NCBI RefSeq assembly: GCF_021390425.1
Contig: NZ_JAJUWY010000007.1
Span: forward strand, 1-64,000
DNA length: 64,000 nt
Reading direction: 5' to 3'
Origin: Lysobacter sp. GX 14042
GTDB taxonomy: Bacteria; Pseudomonadota; Gammaproteobacteria; Xanthomonadales; Xanthomonadaceae
Shown: piece after piece, positions 1-10,700 of the stretch
How the letters are laid out: every line of letters begins with the position of its first letter
Position numbering within the stretch: the first letter of the stretch is position 1
The notes under the pieces: generated by a model
Told to the model about the DNA's origin: nothing
The model's input: the letters and a program-made list of their open reading frames with translations, nothing else
The model's database searches: none
Position numbers and translations under genes: made by a program

Positions 1-14
1 CTAGTGAGGCGGTA

Positions 15-528
15 ATGGATTACCACCCTGCTTCCGAGGCGGTAACGCCGGTCGGCCGCCCCTTGCGCCTGCTCGACCAAGTTCGTGCAGCCTGCCGGGT
101 TCGGCATTACAGCCTGCGCAACGAGCGCGCGTACGTTGGTTGGACCCGGCGCTTCATTCTCGCCAACGGCAAGCGCCACCCCGGGACATGGGCGCAGAAG
201 AGGTCACGGCCTTCCTGACCCGGCTGACCACTCAGGGGCAGGTGGCAGCCAGTACCCAGAACCAGGCGCTCTCGGCGCTCTTGTTTCTGTATCGCCAGGT
301 ATTGGACACCGACCTTCCCTGGCTGGAAGGAATCGTCCGGGCCAAGCGCCCGGCCAGGGTTCCGGTGGTCCTGACCCGCGAGGAGATCACCCGCCTGCTG
401 GCAGCGCTCGAGGGGCCGCACTGGGACATGGGCGCACTCATGTATGGCGCGGGGCTCCGGCTGATGGAATGCGTACGCCTGCGGGTGAAGGATGTCGACT
501 TTGCGCGGCGGGAGATCGTCGTGAGGCC
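15..528 (+). pseudogene. integron-type tyrosine integrase remnant (frameshifted, C-terminally truncated)
   Basis: The N-terminal SAM-like DNA-binding half of an integron/XerC-type tyrosine recombinase is recognisable. One frame from about 57 gives RLLDQVRAACRVRHYSLR and a GWTRRFI stretch. Near 180-190 the reading moves to the next frame (one base lost or two gained) and continues as MGAEEVTAFLTRL and RVPVVLTREEITRLLAALEG. The box I arginine region (GAGLRLMECVRLRVKDVDF) is present. Homology stops abruptly near 528 just after REIVVR, so the HxxR and catalytic Tyr are missing. It cannot encode a working recombinase. The deletion joint lies under 100 bp before the MATE gene. No attI or attC site was recognised, and the window start may cut off more of this locus. 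Confidence 0.8.
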
Positions 529-615
529 TGGCGCTGCCGCGATGGGCGACACTGGCGGCCGCGCTCGCCGCCCCGGGGCTCACGGGGCGGCCTGACAGGA
601 GGCGTCGTCCACTCA

Positions 616-1965
616 ATGGATTTCACCCGGGGCTCCATCCCGCCGAAGCTGTTCCGCTTCTCCCTTCCCATCCTGCTGGCCAACCTGCTGCAGGCCTCGA
701 TGCAGCTGGTCAACGGCTTGTGGGTCGGGAACCTGCTGGGCAGCGAGGCATTCGCGGCGGTGACGGTGGGCACGACGCTGCTGGTCGTGGTGCTGGCCTT
801 CGTGCTGGGCATGAACAACGCGACCCTGACCATCTTCGCGCAGCTGCGTGGCGCCGGCGACGGGCGCGCGATCGACGCCTACCTGGGCGGTTTCGTCCTC
901 ATCCTGGGCGTCTTGTCGCTGATCGTGGGGGTGGCGGGCCATGCGTTCGCCGAGTCGCTGCTCGTCGTGCTCAATACGCCGGCGCCGATCATGGAGGAGG
1001 CGAGGGGCTACCTGCAGGTGAGCTTTCTCGGGACGGTGTTCCTGGTGGGCTACAACTTCATCGGCACGATGCTGCGGGCCTTCGGGGACAGCCGGACGCC
1101 GCTGTATTTCGTGCTGCTGGCGACGGTGCTCGCGGCCATCATCACCCCGCTGCTCATCGTGGGGCGGGGCATGGGCGTGAACGGCGCCGCCTGGGCGGTG
1201 GTGCTGGCGCAGGCGGCGGCGTTCCTCTACAGCCTGTGGTACCTGGCGCGCAGCTCCGGGCGTTACCGGCTGCGGCCGCAGCGGCCGAAGTTCGCGCAGC
1301 TGCGGACGATCCTGGAGCTGGGTATTCCGTCGGGCGTGCAGATGATCGTCATCTATGCCGGCATGACGGTGATCCTGTCGTTGGTGAACGCCTTCGGCGC
1401 GGACGTGGTGGCCGGCTTCGGTGCCGCCCAGCGACTGGACAGCATCATCCTGCTGCCGGCGATCGCGCTGGGTACCGCGGTGAACGCGATGGCGGCGCAG
1501 AACATCGGCGCCGGACAGTGGGGCCGGGTGGAGCAGATCTCGCGGGTGGGAGTGCTCCACAACGTGGGCGTCATGACGGCGATCGCGGTCGTGCTGCTGG
1601 TCTGGGCCGAGCCGTTGGTCCGTCTGTTCATCCGCGACGAGGGCAGCGTCGCGTTCGGCGTGTCCTACCTGCGCACGATCGCGCTGTTCTACCCCTTCCT
1701 CGGCCTGAACTTCATCTTCAACGGGGTGGTCCGCGGCTCGGGCGCGATGGTCCAGGTGCTGGCGCTGAACATCATTTCGCTGTGGATCCTGCGCGTGCCG
1801 CTGGCGTACTGGATGGCGTCGCTGTACGGCGAGCGCGGCATCGCGCTGGGCATGGGCATCGGTTTCCTGCTCAGCAGCCTGTTTTCCGCCGCGTATTACC
1901 GCTGGGGTGGGTGGCGCGACAGGCAGCTGTTCCGGGAGTCGTCGGCACCGGCCGGTCCTGGCTGA
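616..1965 (+). CDS. MATE family efflux transporter
   Basis: This is a 449-residue polytopic inner-membrane protein of the multidrug and toxic compound extrusion family, which uses Na+ or H+ antiport to export drugs and other cations. About twelve hydrophobic segments are visible in two similar halves; each half opens with a family-like stretch (FSLPILLANLLQASMQLVN near residue 15 and LELGIPSGVQMIVIYAGM near 235). The frame is open much further upstream, but that part belongs to the integrase remnant. ATG 616 is chosen because AGGAGG lies at 597-602 and the MATE homology begins at once. Its TGA is directly followed, with no gap, by the stop codon of the convergent serine hydrolase. The substrate cannot be read from sequence. 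Confidence 0.93.
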   Translation: MDFTRGSIPPKLFRFSLPILLANLLQASMQLVNGLWVGNLLGSEAFAAVTVGTTLLVVVLAFVLGMNNATLTIFAQLRGAGDGRAIDAYLGGFVLILGVLSLIVGVAGHAFAESLLVVLNTPAPIMEEARGYLQVSFLGTVFLVGYNFIGTMLRAFGDSRTPLYFVLLATVLAAIITPLLIVGRGMGVNGAAWAVVLAQAAAFLYSLWYLARSSGRYRLRPQRPKFAQLRTILELGIPSGVQMIVIYAGMTVILSLVNAFGADVVAGFGAAQRLDSIILLPAIALGTAVNAMAAQNIGAGQWGRVEQISRVGVLHNVGVMTAIAVVLLVWAEPLVRLFIRDEGSVAFGVSYLRTIALFYPFLGLNFIFNGVVRGSGAMVQVLALNIISLWILRVPLAYWMASLYGERGIALGMGIGFLLSSLFSAAYYRWGGWRDRQLFRESSAPAGPG

Positions 1966-3204
1966 TCAGCCGCGCCCGGGCGGCGCCTGGCGTTCCAATG
2001 TTTCGGCATCCACCGCCTGCTTGATTGCGTCGACAAAGTCCCGCCGGGCTTTCACCAGCTCGCTGGAGGTCGCGCGCGGCCACGCCGCCAGCTGCACGAT
2101 GACCAGGTCCCGCGAGGGATCGACGTAGACCATCTGGCCGAAGATGCCGACCGCCGAGTAGCTGCCGTCGGTGTCGGTCCACCACTGGTAGCCATAGCCG
2201 CGTTCCGGTGCGTCCTCGCTGCCGTGCCCTTGCACCGCGCCCTGCATCCAGGCCTCGGCGATCACCGACTCGCCGTCGATGCGGCCGCCCTCGAGCATGA
2301 ACTGGCCCAAGCGGGCGTAGTCCTCCAGTGTTGCCGACAGCCCGCTGCCACCGGTGTTGCTGCCGTCGCACTCGTCGCGGATCCAGGTCGCGTCGGCGGC
2401 CATGCCGTAGGGCTTCCAGATCGTGTCCGACAGGTAGTGGGCGAGCGGGTGGCCGGTGGCGCGCTCGACCACGATGCCGAGCAGGTCGGTCTCGGCGGTG
2501 TTGTAGTTCCAGTGCGTGCCGGGCGCCCACTGCCGCGGCAACCCGCGCAGGTAGGACAGCACGTGCGCCTGGCCGTCGACGCAGGCGCCGCGGTACATCT
2601 GCGCCACGTCCGACTGGTCGTCGGCGTAGTCCTCGTTCCAGCGCACCCCCGAGGTCATGGTCAGCAGCTGGCGTACGGTGACCCCGTCATAGGCGCTGCC
2701 GGCGAGCTCGTGGATGTAGGTCGGCAGGGTGTCGTCCAGGCTGCCGATATCCCCCTGCTGCAGGGCAATGCCAAGCAGGGTGGAGGTGACCGACTTGGCG
2801 ACCGAGAACGACTCCCAGCGGTCGTCCGGTCCGAAGCCGAGGCCATGGCGCTGCAGGCGCACCTTGCCGTCGTGCAGCACCATCAGGCCGGCAACGTGGT
2901 GGCGGTCCATGTAGCCGTCCAGCGCGTCGTCGTCCAGCCAGGCGCTGCCGGAGAGGGGCAGCGGCTCGCCGGCGGGCAGTTCGCGCACCTGCATGCCATG
3001 GGAGGCAACGTCGCTGGGGAATTGCGCCTGCATCCGCCGGAACCCGGCCTCGCGCTCGGCCTGCGACCAGAACAGCACGGCCTCGCGTTGTTCGCCGATG
3101 GTGGGTTCCGGTGCGCGGGTGCCCGTCGTGCCGCCGGTCGTGCAGCCCAGCAGGGCAAGGGCCAAGGTGGCGGCGAGCAGGTGGTGGAAGCGGGAAGGGG
3201 ACAT
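1966..3204 (-). CDS. serine hydrolase (beta-lactamase/penicillin-binding fold) lipoprotein
   Basis: A 412-residue protein. It starts with a lipoprotein signal (LALALLGC, lipidated Cys near residue 22), so it is probably anchored in the cell envelope. The SxxK nucleophile motif is visible as SVAK within FSVAKSVTSTLLG, and a YNT in HWNYNTAETDLLG matches the YxN-type motif. This family covers esterases, D-peptidases and class C-like beta-lactamases, so the substrate is open. The chosen ATG at 3204 puts the signal peptide at the N terminus; an in-frame ATG 27 codons upstream would bury it. No good ribosome site is visible before 3204. The gene is monocistronic on the minus strand and ends flush against the MATE gene. 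Confidence 0.88.
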   Translation of the reverse strand: MSPSRFHHLLAATLALALLGCTTGGTTGTRAPEPTIGEQREAVLFWSQAEREAGFRRMQAQFPSDVASHGMQVRELPAGEPLPLSGSAWLDDDALDGYMDRHHVAGLMVLHDGKVRLQRHGLGFGPDDRWESFSVAKSVTSTLLGIALQQGDIGSLDDTLPTYIHELAGSAYDGVTVRQLLTMTSGVRWNEDYADDQSDVAQMYRGACVDGQAHVLSYLRGLPRQWAPGTHWNYNTAETDLLGIVVERATGHPLAHYLSDTIWKPYGMAADATWIRDECDGSNTGGSGLSATLEDYARLGQFMLEGGRIDGESVIAEAWMQGAVQGHGSEDAPERGYGYQWWTDTDGSYSAVGIFGQMVYVDPSRDLVIVQLAAWPRATSSELVKARRDFVDAIKQAVDAETLERQAPPGRG

Positions 3205-3283
3205 GGCGCTGTGAAGGAGAAGAGGCCGCCGCAGTTTACCGGCGGACGCCGGCTTCCACCCTTCGAGGTAGGAGGTCTTCGCC

Positions 3284-3720
3284 ATGAGCGATCTGCCCGA
3301 ACGCTCCATCGGTGCGGCCTGGAGAGGGCGAGCCACCGCTCGACGATGCGGCACTGGCCGGGCTGCAGCGGGAGATCCTGGGCGATTCGACCACGCTGAC
3401 ACCTGTCCAATGTCATCCGGCGCACCATCACCGAGCAGATGCGTGAGGAGTCGCGTTACCTGCGCAGCCATGCACAGGCACGTGCGGCCCTGAAGGAGAT
3501 CGTGGAGATGCCCGACCATCAGGCGGACCGGGTGTTGCGCTCGATAGAACAGAGTCAGGGCAGGCTCAGCAATGTACGGGCCAGCGAAATGCCGATTCTG
3601 CAAAAGCCCGGGATCTGGGACGACATCGTCGGCGCGGTTGGACGGGCGTTTGACGATGGCCCGCCGTTCGACGCTCACGTTGTCCGGCGGTACCGCCCGG
3701 GTCGGCCCGCCGGAAAGTGA
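3284..3720 (+). pseudogene. decayed ORF of unknown family upstream of frmR
   Basis: A strong ribosome site (AGGAGG 3270-3275) precedes ATG 3284 (MSDLPERSIGAAW), but no single frame continues. Coding-like sequence can be followed in one frame as DDAALAGLQREILGDSTTLT (about 3345-3405), then in another as SNVIRRTITEQMREESRYL to the stop at 3720, ending with RYRPGRPAGK. At least two frame changes are needed. The later part is charged and helical (AALKEIVEMPDHQADRVLRS). I do not recognise the family. With the spacer on each side it fills the 580-bp stretch 3205-3784 that otherwise holds only the frmR control region. It could also be one intact short gene from ATG 3439 (93 aa), but the ribosome site then has no use. 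Confidence 0.45.
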
Positions 3721-3748
3721 CCGGGCAAGGCGCCTTGGCGTAAAGGCG

Positions 3749-3770
3749 GATATACTCCCCCCCACTATTC
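3749..3770 (+). promoter_or_regulatory. FrmR operator / frm promoter candidate
   Basis: A run of seven C is flanked by AT-rich sequence (GATATACT-C7-ACTATTC) 15 bp before the frmR start. A G/C tract between short AT-rich arms is the known layout of CsoR/RcnR/FrmR operators, and E. coli FrmR binds such a site in its own promoter. TATACT at 3751-3756 could be the -10 element, so a bound repressor would cover it. No convincing -35 was seen. Confidence 0.6.
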
Positions 3771-3784
3771 GTTCGACTGTCGCC

Positions 3785-5222
<1,438 letters not shown>

Positions 5223-5232
5223 GCAGGAGCTG

Positions 5233-5270
5233 CCCTCACCCCAACCCTCTCCCGCGAGCGGGAGAGGGGG
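5233..5270 (+). repeat. REP-like palindrome, family A copy 1
   Basis: CCCTCTCCCGC (5245-5255), GA, GCGGGAGAGGG (5258-5268) is a perfect 11-bp inverted repeat with a two-base loop, preceded by CCCTCACCCCAAC. It sits between frmA and fghA. Related copies are at 40326 and 63243. Such elements occur between genes in xanthomonads; here it may also form an mRNA hairpin that lowers or stabilises part of the operon transcript. Confidence 0.75.
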
Positions 5271-5294
5271 TAATGCAATTGGAGGTTTTATCCC

Positions 5295-6125
5295 ATGGAG
5301 CGCATCGAACACCACGCCTGCTTCGGCGGCTGGCAGGACGTCTACCGGCACCGGTCGAAGGTGCTGGGCTGCGACATGACCGTCGGCGTGTACCTGCCAC
5401 CGCAGGCGCAGGAGGGTCCCTGCCCGGTGCTGTACTGGCTGAGCGGACTGACCTGCAACGAGCAGAACTTCGTCACCAAGGCCGGCGCGCAGCGCTACGC
5501 GGCCGAGCACGGGATCATCCTGGTCGCGCCGGATACCAGCCCGCGCGGCGAGGACGTGGCCGATGACGAGGCGTATGACCTGGGCAAGGGCGCGGGCTTC
5601 TACCTCAACGCCACCCGTGATCCGTGGGCGAAGCACTACCGGATGTACGACTACATCGTCGAGGAGCTGCCGGCCTGGGTGGAGGCCAACCTGCCGGCCA
5701 GCGGCGCGCGCGCGATCAGCGGGCATTCGATGGGCGGGCATGGCGCACTGGTGATCGCGCTGCGCAATCCCGGTCGCTACCGCAGCGTCTCGGCGTTCTC
5801 GCCCATCGTCGCGCCAACGCAGGTGCCCTGGGGCGAGAAGGCCTTCAGCACCTACCTGGGCGAGGACCGCGAAGCCTGGAAGCAGTACGACGCAGTCGAG
5901 CTGGTGAAGGCCGCGCAGGAGAAGCTGCCGCTGCTGGTCGACCAGGGCGGGGGCGACGACTTCCTGGCCGGGCAACTGCGCCCGGAGCTGCTGCGCGACG
6001 CCTGCGAGGCCGCCGGCCACCCGCTGACCCTGCGCATGCAGCCGGGTTACGACCACAGCTACTACTTCATCTCCAGCTTCATCGGCGAGCACCTCGCCCA
6101 CCATGCCCGCGCACTGAAGGGCTGA
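5295..6125 (+). CDS. fghA: S-formylglutathione hydrolase
   Basis: A 276-residue alpha/beta hydrolase (esterase D type) that splits S-formylglutathione into formate and glutathione, the second step after FrmA. The nucleophile is Ser145 in GHSMGGHG. The acid and base are in [10 protein letters not shown] and [11 protein letters not shown] near the C terminus. GGAGG at about 5281 precedes ATG 5295. Family-typical length and an early [11 protein letters not shown] motif make the call secure. The gene lies 72 bp after frmA, past a REP-like hairpin, and only 3 bp before the DNA-glycosylase homologue, so all are likely co-transcribed. Confidence 0.96.
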   Translation: MERIEHHACFGGWQDVYRHRSKVLGCDMTVGVYLPPQAQEGPCPVLYWLSGLTCNEQNFVTKAGAQRYAAEHGIILVAPDTSPRGEDVADDEAYDLGKGAGFYLNATRDPWAKHYRMYDYIVEELPAWVEANLPASGARAISGHSMGGHGALVIALRNPGRYRSVSAFSPIVAPTQVPWGEKAFSTYLGEDREAWKQYDAVELVKAAQEKLPLLVDQGGGDDFLAGQLRPELLRDACEAAGHPLTLRMQPGYDHSYYFISSFIGEHLAHHARALKG

Positions 6126-6128
6126 GCC

Positions 6129-6593
6129 ATGCGGCTGTGGTCCCTGCATCCGGCCCACCTGGACCGCCAGGGACTCACGGCGCTGTGGCGGGAGGGACTG
6201 CTTGCGCGTGCGGTGCTGTCGGGCCGCACGCGCGGCTATCGCAACCACCCGCAGCTGGAGCGGTTCCGGGCGCAGCCGGAGCCGCTGGCGGCGCTGGATG
6301 CCTACCTCGCCGCGGTCGTGGACGAAGCGGTCGTGCGCGGCTACCGCTATGACCGCGGCAAGCTCGGTCCGGTGCTTGTCGTGCCGCCGGTCGAGGTGGC
6401 GCAGGGGCAGCTCGGGTTCGAGTGGCAGCACCTGATGGGCAAGCTGGCACGGCGCAGCCCCGACTGGTACGCCGCGCAGCAGGCGAGCGGGCCGCCGCGC
6501 TGCCACCCCTGCCTGATGGTCGTGCCGGGGCCGGTCGCGGGCTGGGAGCGCGGAAACGCCAGCGCGCCCGCTACGCCAGGTGGAAGTCGGTGA
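6129..6593 (+). CDS. pyrimidine dimer DNA glycosylase/endonuclease V family protein
   Basis: A 154-residue protein starting MRLWSLHPAHLDRQGLTALW, the hallmark opening of the T4 endonuclease V-like family; members excise cyclobutane pyrimidine dimers or act in related base repair. The following LLARAVLSGRTRGYRNHPQL also fits the family. The start is 3 bp after the fghA stop, so translational coupling with formaldehyde detoxification is likely. The C-terminal 30 residues (ERGNASAPATPGGSR) look unstructured, and the gene's last 23 bp overlap the end of the convergent Dph6-like gene. Activity on dimers is inferred from the family only. Confidence 0.82.
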   Translation: MRLWSLHPAHLDRQGLTALWREGLLARAVLSGRTRGYRNHPQLERFRAQPEPLAALDAYLAAVVDEAVVRGYRYDRGKLGPVLVVPPVEVAQGQLGFEWQHLMGKLARRSPDWYAAQQASGPPRCHPCLMVVPGPVAGWERGNASAPATPGGSR

Positions 6594-7242
6594 AGGCGAA
6601 GCGGTCCTCGCGCAGGACCGTTTCGCCCCGTTGCAGCCGCAGGGGGCGCTGGAACATCGGCCCGTCGGTGACCAGGGTGTGGAACTCGCCGTCCTCGCCG
6701 CAGGGGTCGCAGCCGTCGGGGAGCCTGGCCAGCAGTGCCGCGTCGAAGCGGCATCCGGCGTAGCGTGCGTCCAGCTGGGTGGTGTCCACGCAGCACAGCC
6801 ACGGCTGCAGTCCGCCGGCGATCATCTCCCGCGCCAGTCGCCCGGTGTCGGCGCCGAACAGCGGGGTCGTGATTTCCCAGCCATGGCGCCGGCACAGTGC
6901 CTCGCGCCACGCCCGCACGTCGGCCAGCTTCAGGTCGCCATAGGCGATGGTGGCCAGCCCCGGCCAGCGCCGGGTGGCCTCCGCGAGGGTGGCGGCGAAC
7001 GCCGCCTCGTACGCGGCGTTGTCGGCGCCGGCGTGGATTGTCGATTCCAGTACCGGCAGGCCGACCGCGGCCGCCTGCGCATGCAGCACGTCGCGGCGGA
7101 TGCCATGCATGGCGACGCGACCGTAGTCGGCCGTGACGGTGGTCAGCAGGCCGACCACGCGGACGTCGTCGTGGGCGCGCAGGTGCTGCAGGGTCCAGGC
7201 GGCGTCTTTCCCGCCGCTCCAGGCCAAGAGGAGGTTCTTCAT
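6571..7242 (-). CDS. Dph6-related ATP pyrophosphatase
   Basis: A 223-residue PP-loop ATPase: the N terminus MKNLLLAWSGGKDAAWTLQ contains the SGGKD adenylation loop. Conserved blocks YGDLKLADVRAWREALCRRHG and LPDGCDPCGEDGEFHTLVTDGP are typical of the diphthine-ammonia ligase (Dph6)-like family. Bacteria lack diphthamide, so bacterial members have an unknown ATP-dependent amidation or thiolation role. ATG 7242 is preceded on its own strand by a spacer holding a family B palindrome. It converges with, and overlaps by 23 bp, the glycosylase homologue. Confidence 0.85.
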   Translation of the reverse strand: MKNLLLAWSGGKDAAWTLQHLRAHDDVRVVGLLTTVTADYGRVAMHGIRRDVLHAQAAAVGLPVLESTIHAGADNAAYEAAFAATLAEATRRWPGLATIAYGDLKLADVRAWREALCRRHGWEITTPLFGADTGRLAREMIAGGLQPWLCCVDTTQLDARYAGCRFDAALLARLPDGCDPCGEDGEFHTLVTDGPMFQRPLRLQRGETVLREDRFAFTDFHLA

Positions 7243-7273
7243 GGGGGCATTGTGCCGGCCCGGACGTCCACGG

Positions 7274-7293
7274 GTTCCCGCGTGCGCGGGAAC
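7274..7293 (-). repeat. REP-like palindrome, family B copy 1
   Basis: GTTCCCGC (7274-7281), GTGC, GCGGGAAC (7286-7293) is a perfect 8-bp inverted repeat followed by GAC. It lies in the 70-bp gap between two minus-strand genes. Its reverse complement matches the core of the copy at 37500 (CCCGCGCACGCGGG). Confidence 0.7.
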
Positions 7294-7312
7294 GACGGTG
7301 GTGCGTACTGCG

Positions 7313-7657
7313 TCAGGCGGCGGTGACGTTGCGCAGTTCCCAGGCGTGGCCGGCCAGCCAGCGCAGGCGCTGCTGCAGCAACTGGCCGGACAGGGTGGTG
7401 GTGGCGATCAACTCCATGCGCAGGTCGTCCTGGCGGCCGGTGACGGTCGCGTCCGGGTCGGTCGCGCCCAGGGCCGGGTCGACCTCGTCGGGCTCGTCCT
7501 GCTTGAGCCGCCAGCGCTCGAACAGCGCGTCGCTGCGCAGGGCCTGCTGCAGTTCCGCGGCGAAGCCTTCGGCGCTGACCGCGGTGAACGAGAGCTCCGG
7601 GTCGCTGCCGCGGGCGCGGTGGGCGTCGGGAAGGTGGATGTAGAAACGCGTACCCAT
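7313..7657 (-). CDS. conserved hypothetical protein (114 aa)
   Basis: A soluble acidic protein with no signal peptide or membrane segment, starting MGTRFYIHLPDAHRARGSD. AGGAGG lies just upstream of the ATG on the minus strand, so the start is well supported even though the frame is open for eight more codons. The C-terminal half (LRMELIATTTLSGQLLQQRL, WELRNVTAA) looks like a compact mixed alpha/beta fold. I do not recognise a family. It stands 70 bp upstream of the Dph6-like gene on the same strand and may be transcribed with it. Confidence 0.75.
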   Translation of the reverse strand: MGTRFYIHLPDAHRARGSDPELSFTAVSAEGFAAELQQALRSDALFERWRLKQDEPDEVDPALGATDPDATVTGRQDDLRMELIATTTLSGQLLQQRLRWLAGHAWELRNVTAA

Positions 7658-7768
7658 GGTGGCCTCCTGTGCGGGGGCCACTGTAGGACGTGGGCGCGGC
7701 GATGAATGTGAACAGGGCCGCCCGGCGAAGGGCGGCCCCGTGCCATGCCATCGGGAACCGGCCGGTCC

Positions 7769-10700
7769 TCAGTCGATCTGCAGCCAGTGCTGGTGCGACT
7801 TCGGGCAGTGGCCGACGCCGGTCGGTCCGAACTCGGCGCCGAACTGCACCCCGCTGCCATGGTGCTGCCAGTAGAAGGTCGGCGCCGGCACCGCGCGGTT
7901 GCCGATCTCGGCCATGTCGGCCCCGACGTCGAACAGCCGCCCGCCAACCATCACGTAGCGGGTGTCGGCGGTGGCGCGGATGTCCTCAAGCGGGTTGGAA
8001 TCCAGCACCACCAGGTCGGCCTTCTTTCCGGCCTCCAGCGAGCCGATGTCCCCGGCCAGGCCGATGTAGTCGGCGCCGTCGATGGTCGCCGCGCGCAGTG
8101 CCTCGAAGTTGCTGAAGCCGCCCTGCTCAAGCATCCAGATCTCCCAGTGCGGGCTCAGGCCCTGCAGCTGGCCGTGGCCACCGACCTGGATCCTGACCCC
8201 GGCATCGCGCAGCACCTTGGCGGCCTTGGCCACCTCGATGTGCCAGTAGTCCCAGTCCGGGGCGGTCTCGCGCCGGATGGAGCGGGCGTCCAGGGTCTCG
8301 CGGGGAAAGAAGCGGTTGAGCTTCGGGTCTTCCCACACGTTGTCGCGGGCGTACCACCAGTACTCGCCCGACAGTCCGCCGTAGTTCACCACCAGGGTCG
8401 GGGTGTTGCGCACGTCGGTCTGCGACCACAGCTCGACCACGTCCCTGTACAGCGGGGCGACCGGGATGTTGTGCTCGATGCCGGTGACGCCGTCCAGGAT
8501 CATGGTCATGTTGTGGTGGAAGGTCGAGCCGCCTTCCTCGACCACCAGCATGCCCAGCTCGCGCGCGGCGGTGTTGATCTGCTGGCGCTGGTTGCGCCGC
8601 GGCTGGTTGTAGCTCTTCACCGAGAACGCACCGTTGCCCTGCATCCGCCGCAGGTGGCTGCGCGCATCGTCGAGCGAGTCGACCACGACCTTGGAGCCGC
8701 CATCGGCGCCGTACAGGACGGTGCCGGTGGAGAACACCCGCGGGCCGACCATCATCCCGGCCTTCTGAAGCTCGGCCTCGGAGAACACGAACTCGGTGGT
8801 CGCCGAGGGGTCGTGCAGGGTGGTGATGCCGAAGGCCAGGTTGGCGTAGTAGGCCCAGTTCTGCTGCGGCACCACGCCGCCGCCGAAGTGCGAGGCGTGG
8901 GCGTGCACGTCGATGTAGCCCGGCACGATGGTCTTGCCGCTGGCGTCGATCACGTTGGCGCCGGCCGGCACCTCGACCGAACCCGACGGGCCGACCGCGG
9001 CGATGGTGTCGCCGCGCAGCACGATGGTGCCGCCTTCGATCACCTCCCGGGTGTCCTCGGCATCGCGCATGGTGATGATCCGCGCGTTGGTGAAGGCCAC
9101 CACCTGGTCCGGTGCATCCACTGGCGCGGTCAGCCCCACCGGCACGCCACCGCCATGCACCGGCTCGGCGATGTCGGCGCCGCCGGCGAGGAAGCCGAAG
9201 CTCTCGTCCAGGCTGCGCGAGTGGTAGCGGTCGCCGACCATCCAGTGCAGCGACTTCGAGTCCGCCGCCCAGTGCAGGTAGCTGCCGACATCGGCGCTGA
9301 CCCGCGCGACCGGGATCGCCCTGGTCTCCTTGCTCAGCTCGACCGCCTTGCCGGTGTGCACCATCGGCGCGACATAGGCGTTGAACAGCTCGGTGAAGGC
9401 GACCCACTCGCCGTCCGGGCTGACCTGCACCGAGTCGACGTACTTCAGGTCGAACAGTTCGCGCGGGTCCTCGCCGTGCAGGCCGACCGACATCAGCTTC
9501 TTCTCCATGCCGCCGCCGGCCAGGTACAGCACCCGGGTGCCGTCGGCGCTGAACTGCGGTGCCTGGCCGTTGTCGGCGACCTTGACCGGCGTGCCGCCGG
9601 AAGCCGGCATGACGTAGATGCCGCGGTCGCCCGACCACAGGCTGCCGGTCAGGCTGCCGCCGCCGGAGCGGGCGTAGACCACGCGCTTGCCGTCGGGCGA
9701 GAACCGCGGGTGGTAGTAGAAGCCCGGTTCATCGGTCAGCTTGCGCCCGGTGCTGCTGCCGCCGGCATTGCGCAGGTACAGCGCGCCCAGGCCGGCGTCG
9801 CTCCAGGTGGTGTAGAGCAGCTGGCGGCCATCCGGGCTGAAGCTGGGCTCGTACTCGTACACGCCTTCGTTGCCGGTCAGCCGGCGCGGCTCGCCACCGG
9901 GCAGCGGCTTGCGCCACAGCTTGCCCAGGGCGTGGAACACCAGGGTGTCGCCCTGGGTCGAGGTGGCGACGTCGCGGATCATCTTCGGTGCGAACCGGCC
10001 TTCCTCGATCCCGCGCTCGAAACGCAGCGGATCGATCACCTTCTGCTCGACCCGGGCGGTGAACGGGATCTGCCGGGCCTCGCCGTTGCCCATGTCGATC
10101 CGCCACAGCTTGCCCTGGGCCCAGGCCACCACCGACCTGGAGTCCGGGGTCCAGCCGAAGCCGGTGTACGGTCCGAAGATCGACCACGCCTCCTGCTGGT
10201 CGTGCGCCAGGCCATCCCAGACCGGCCGCACCTGGCCGCTGGCCAGGTCGAGCGCGTGCAGCACCGACTTCTCGCGCACCCGCTTGACGAAGGCCAGCGA
10301 CTTGCCGTCGGGCGAGGGCACCGGGCGCACCGCGCCGCCGGGGCTGGCGACCAGGGTATCGATCGCGCCGGTCTCGCGGTCCAGCCGCTTGATCGCGTAG
10401 ATCACCCCGTGCGGGTCGCGGTTGTACTCGAACTGTGGACCCGGGCTGACGTCCTGGGAAAAGTAGACGTAGCGGCCGTCGGGCGAAACCGCCGGTTCGC
10501 CCAGGTCCTGTTGCTCGTTGCGCTTCTCGACCAGTTGCAGGCCCTTGCCGCCGCCGGCGGCGTGGTACATCCACAGCTCGCCGGCACCCAGCGAGCGGCG
10601 CGAGGTGAAGTGCTTGCGGCCGATCAGGAAGTGCCCGTCGGGGGTCCATGCCGGCGTGTTGAGCAGGCGGAAGTCCTCGTCGCTGACCTGCACCGGGTCA

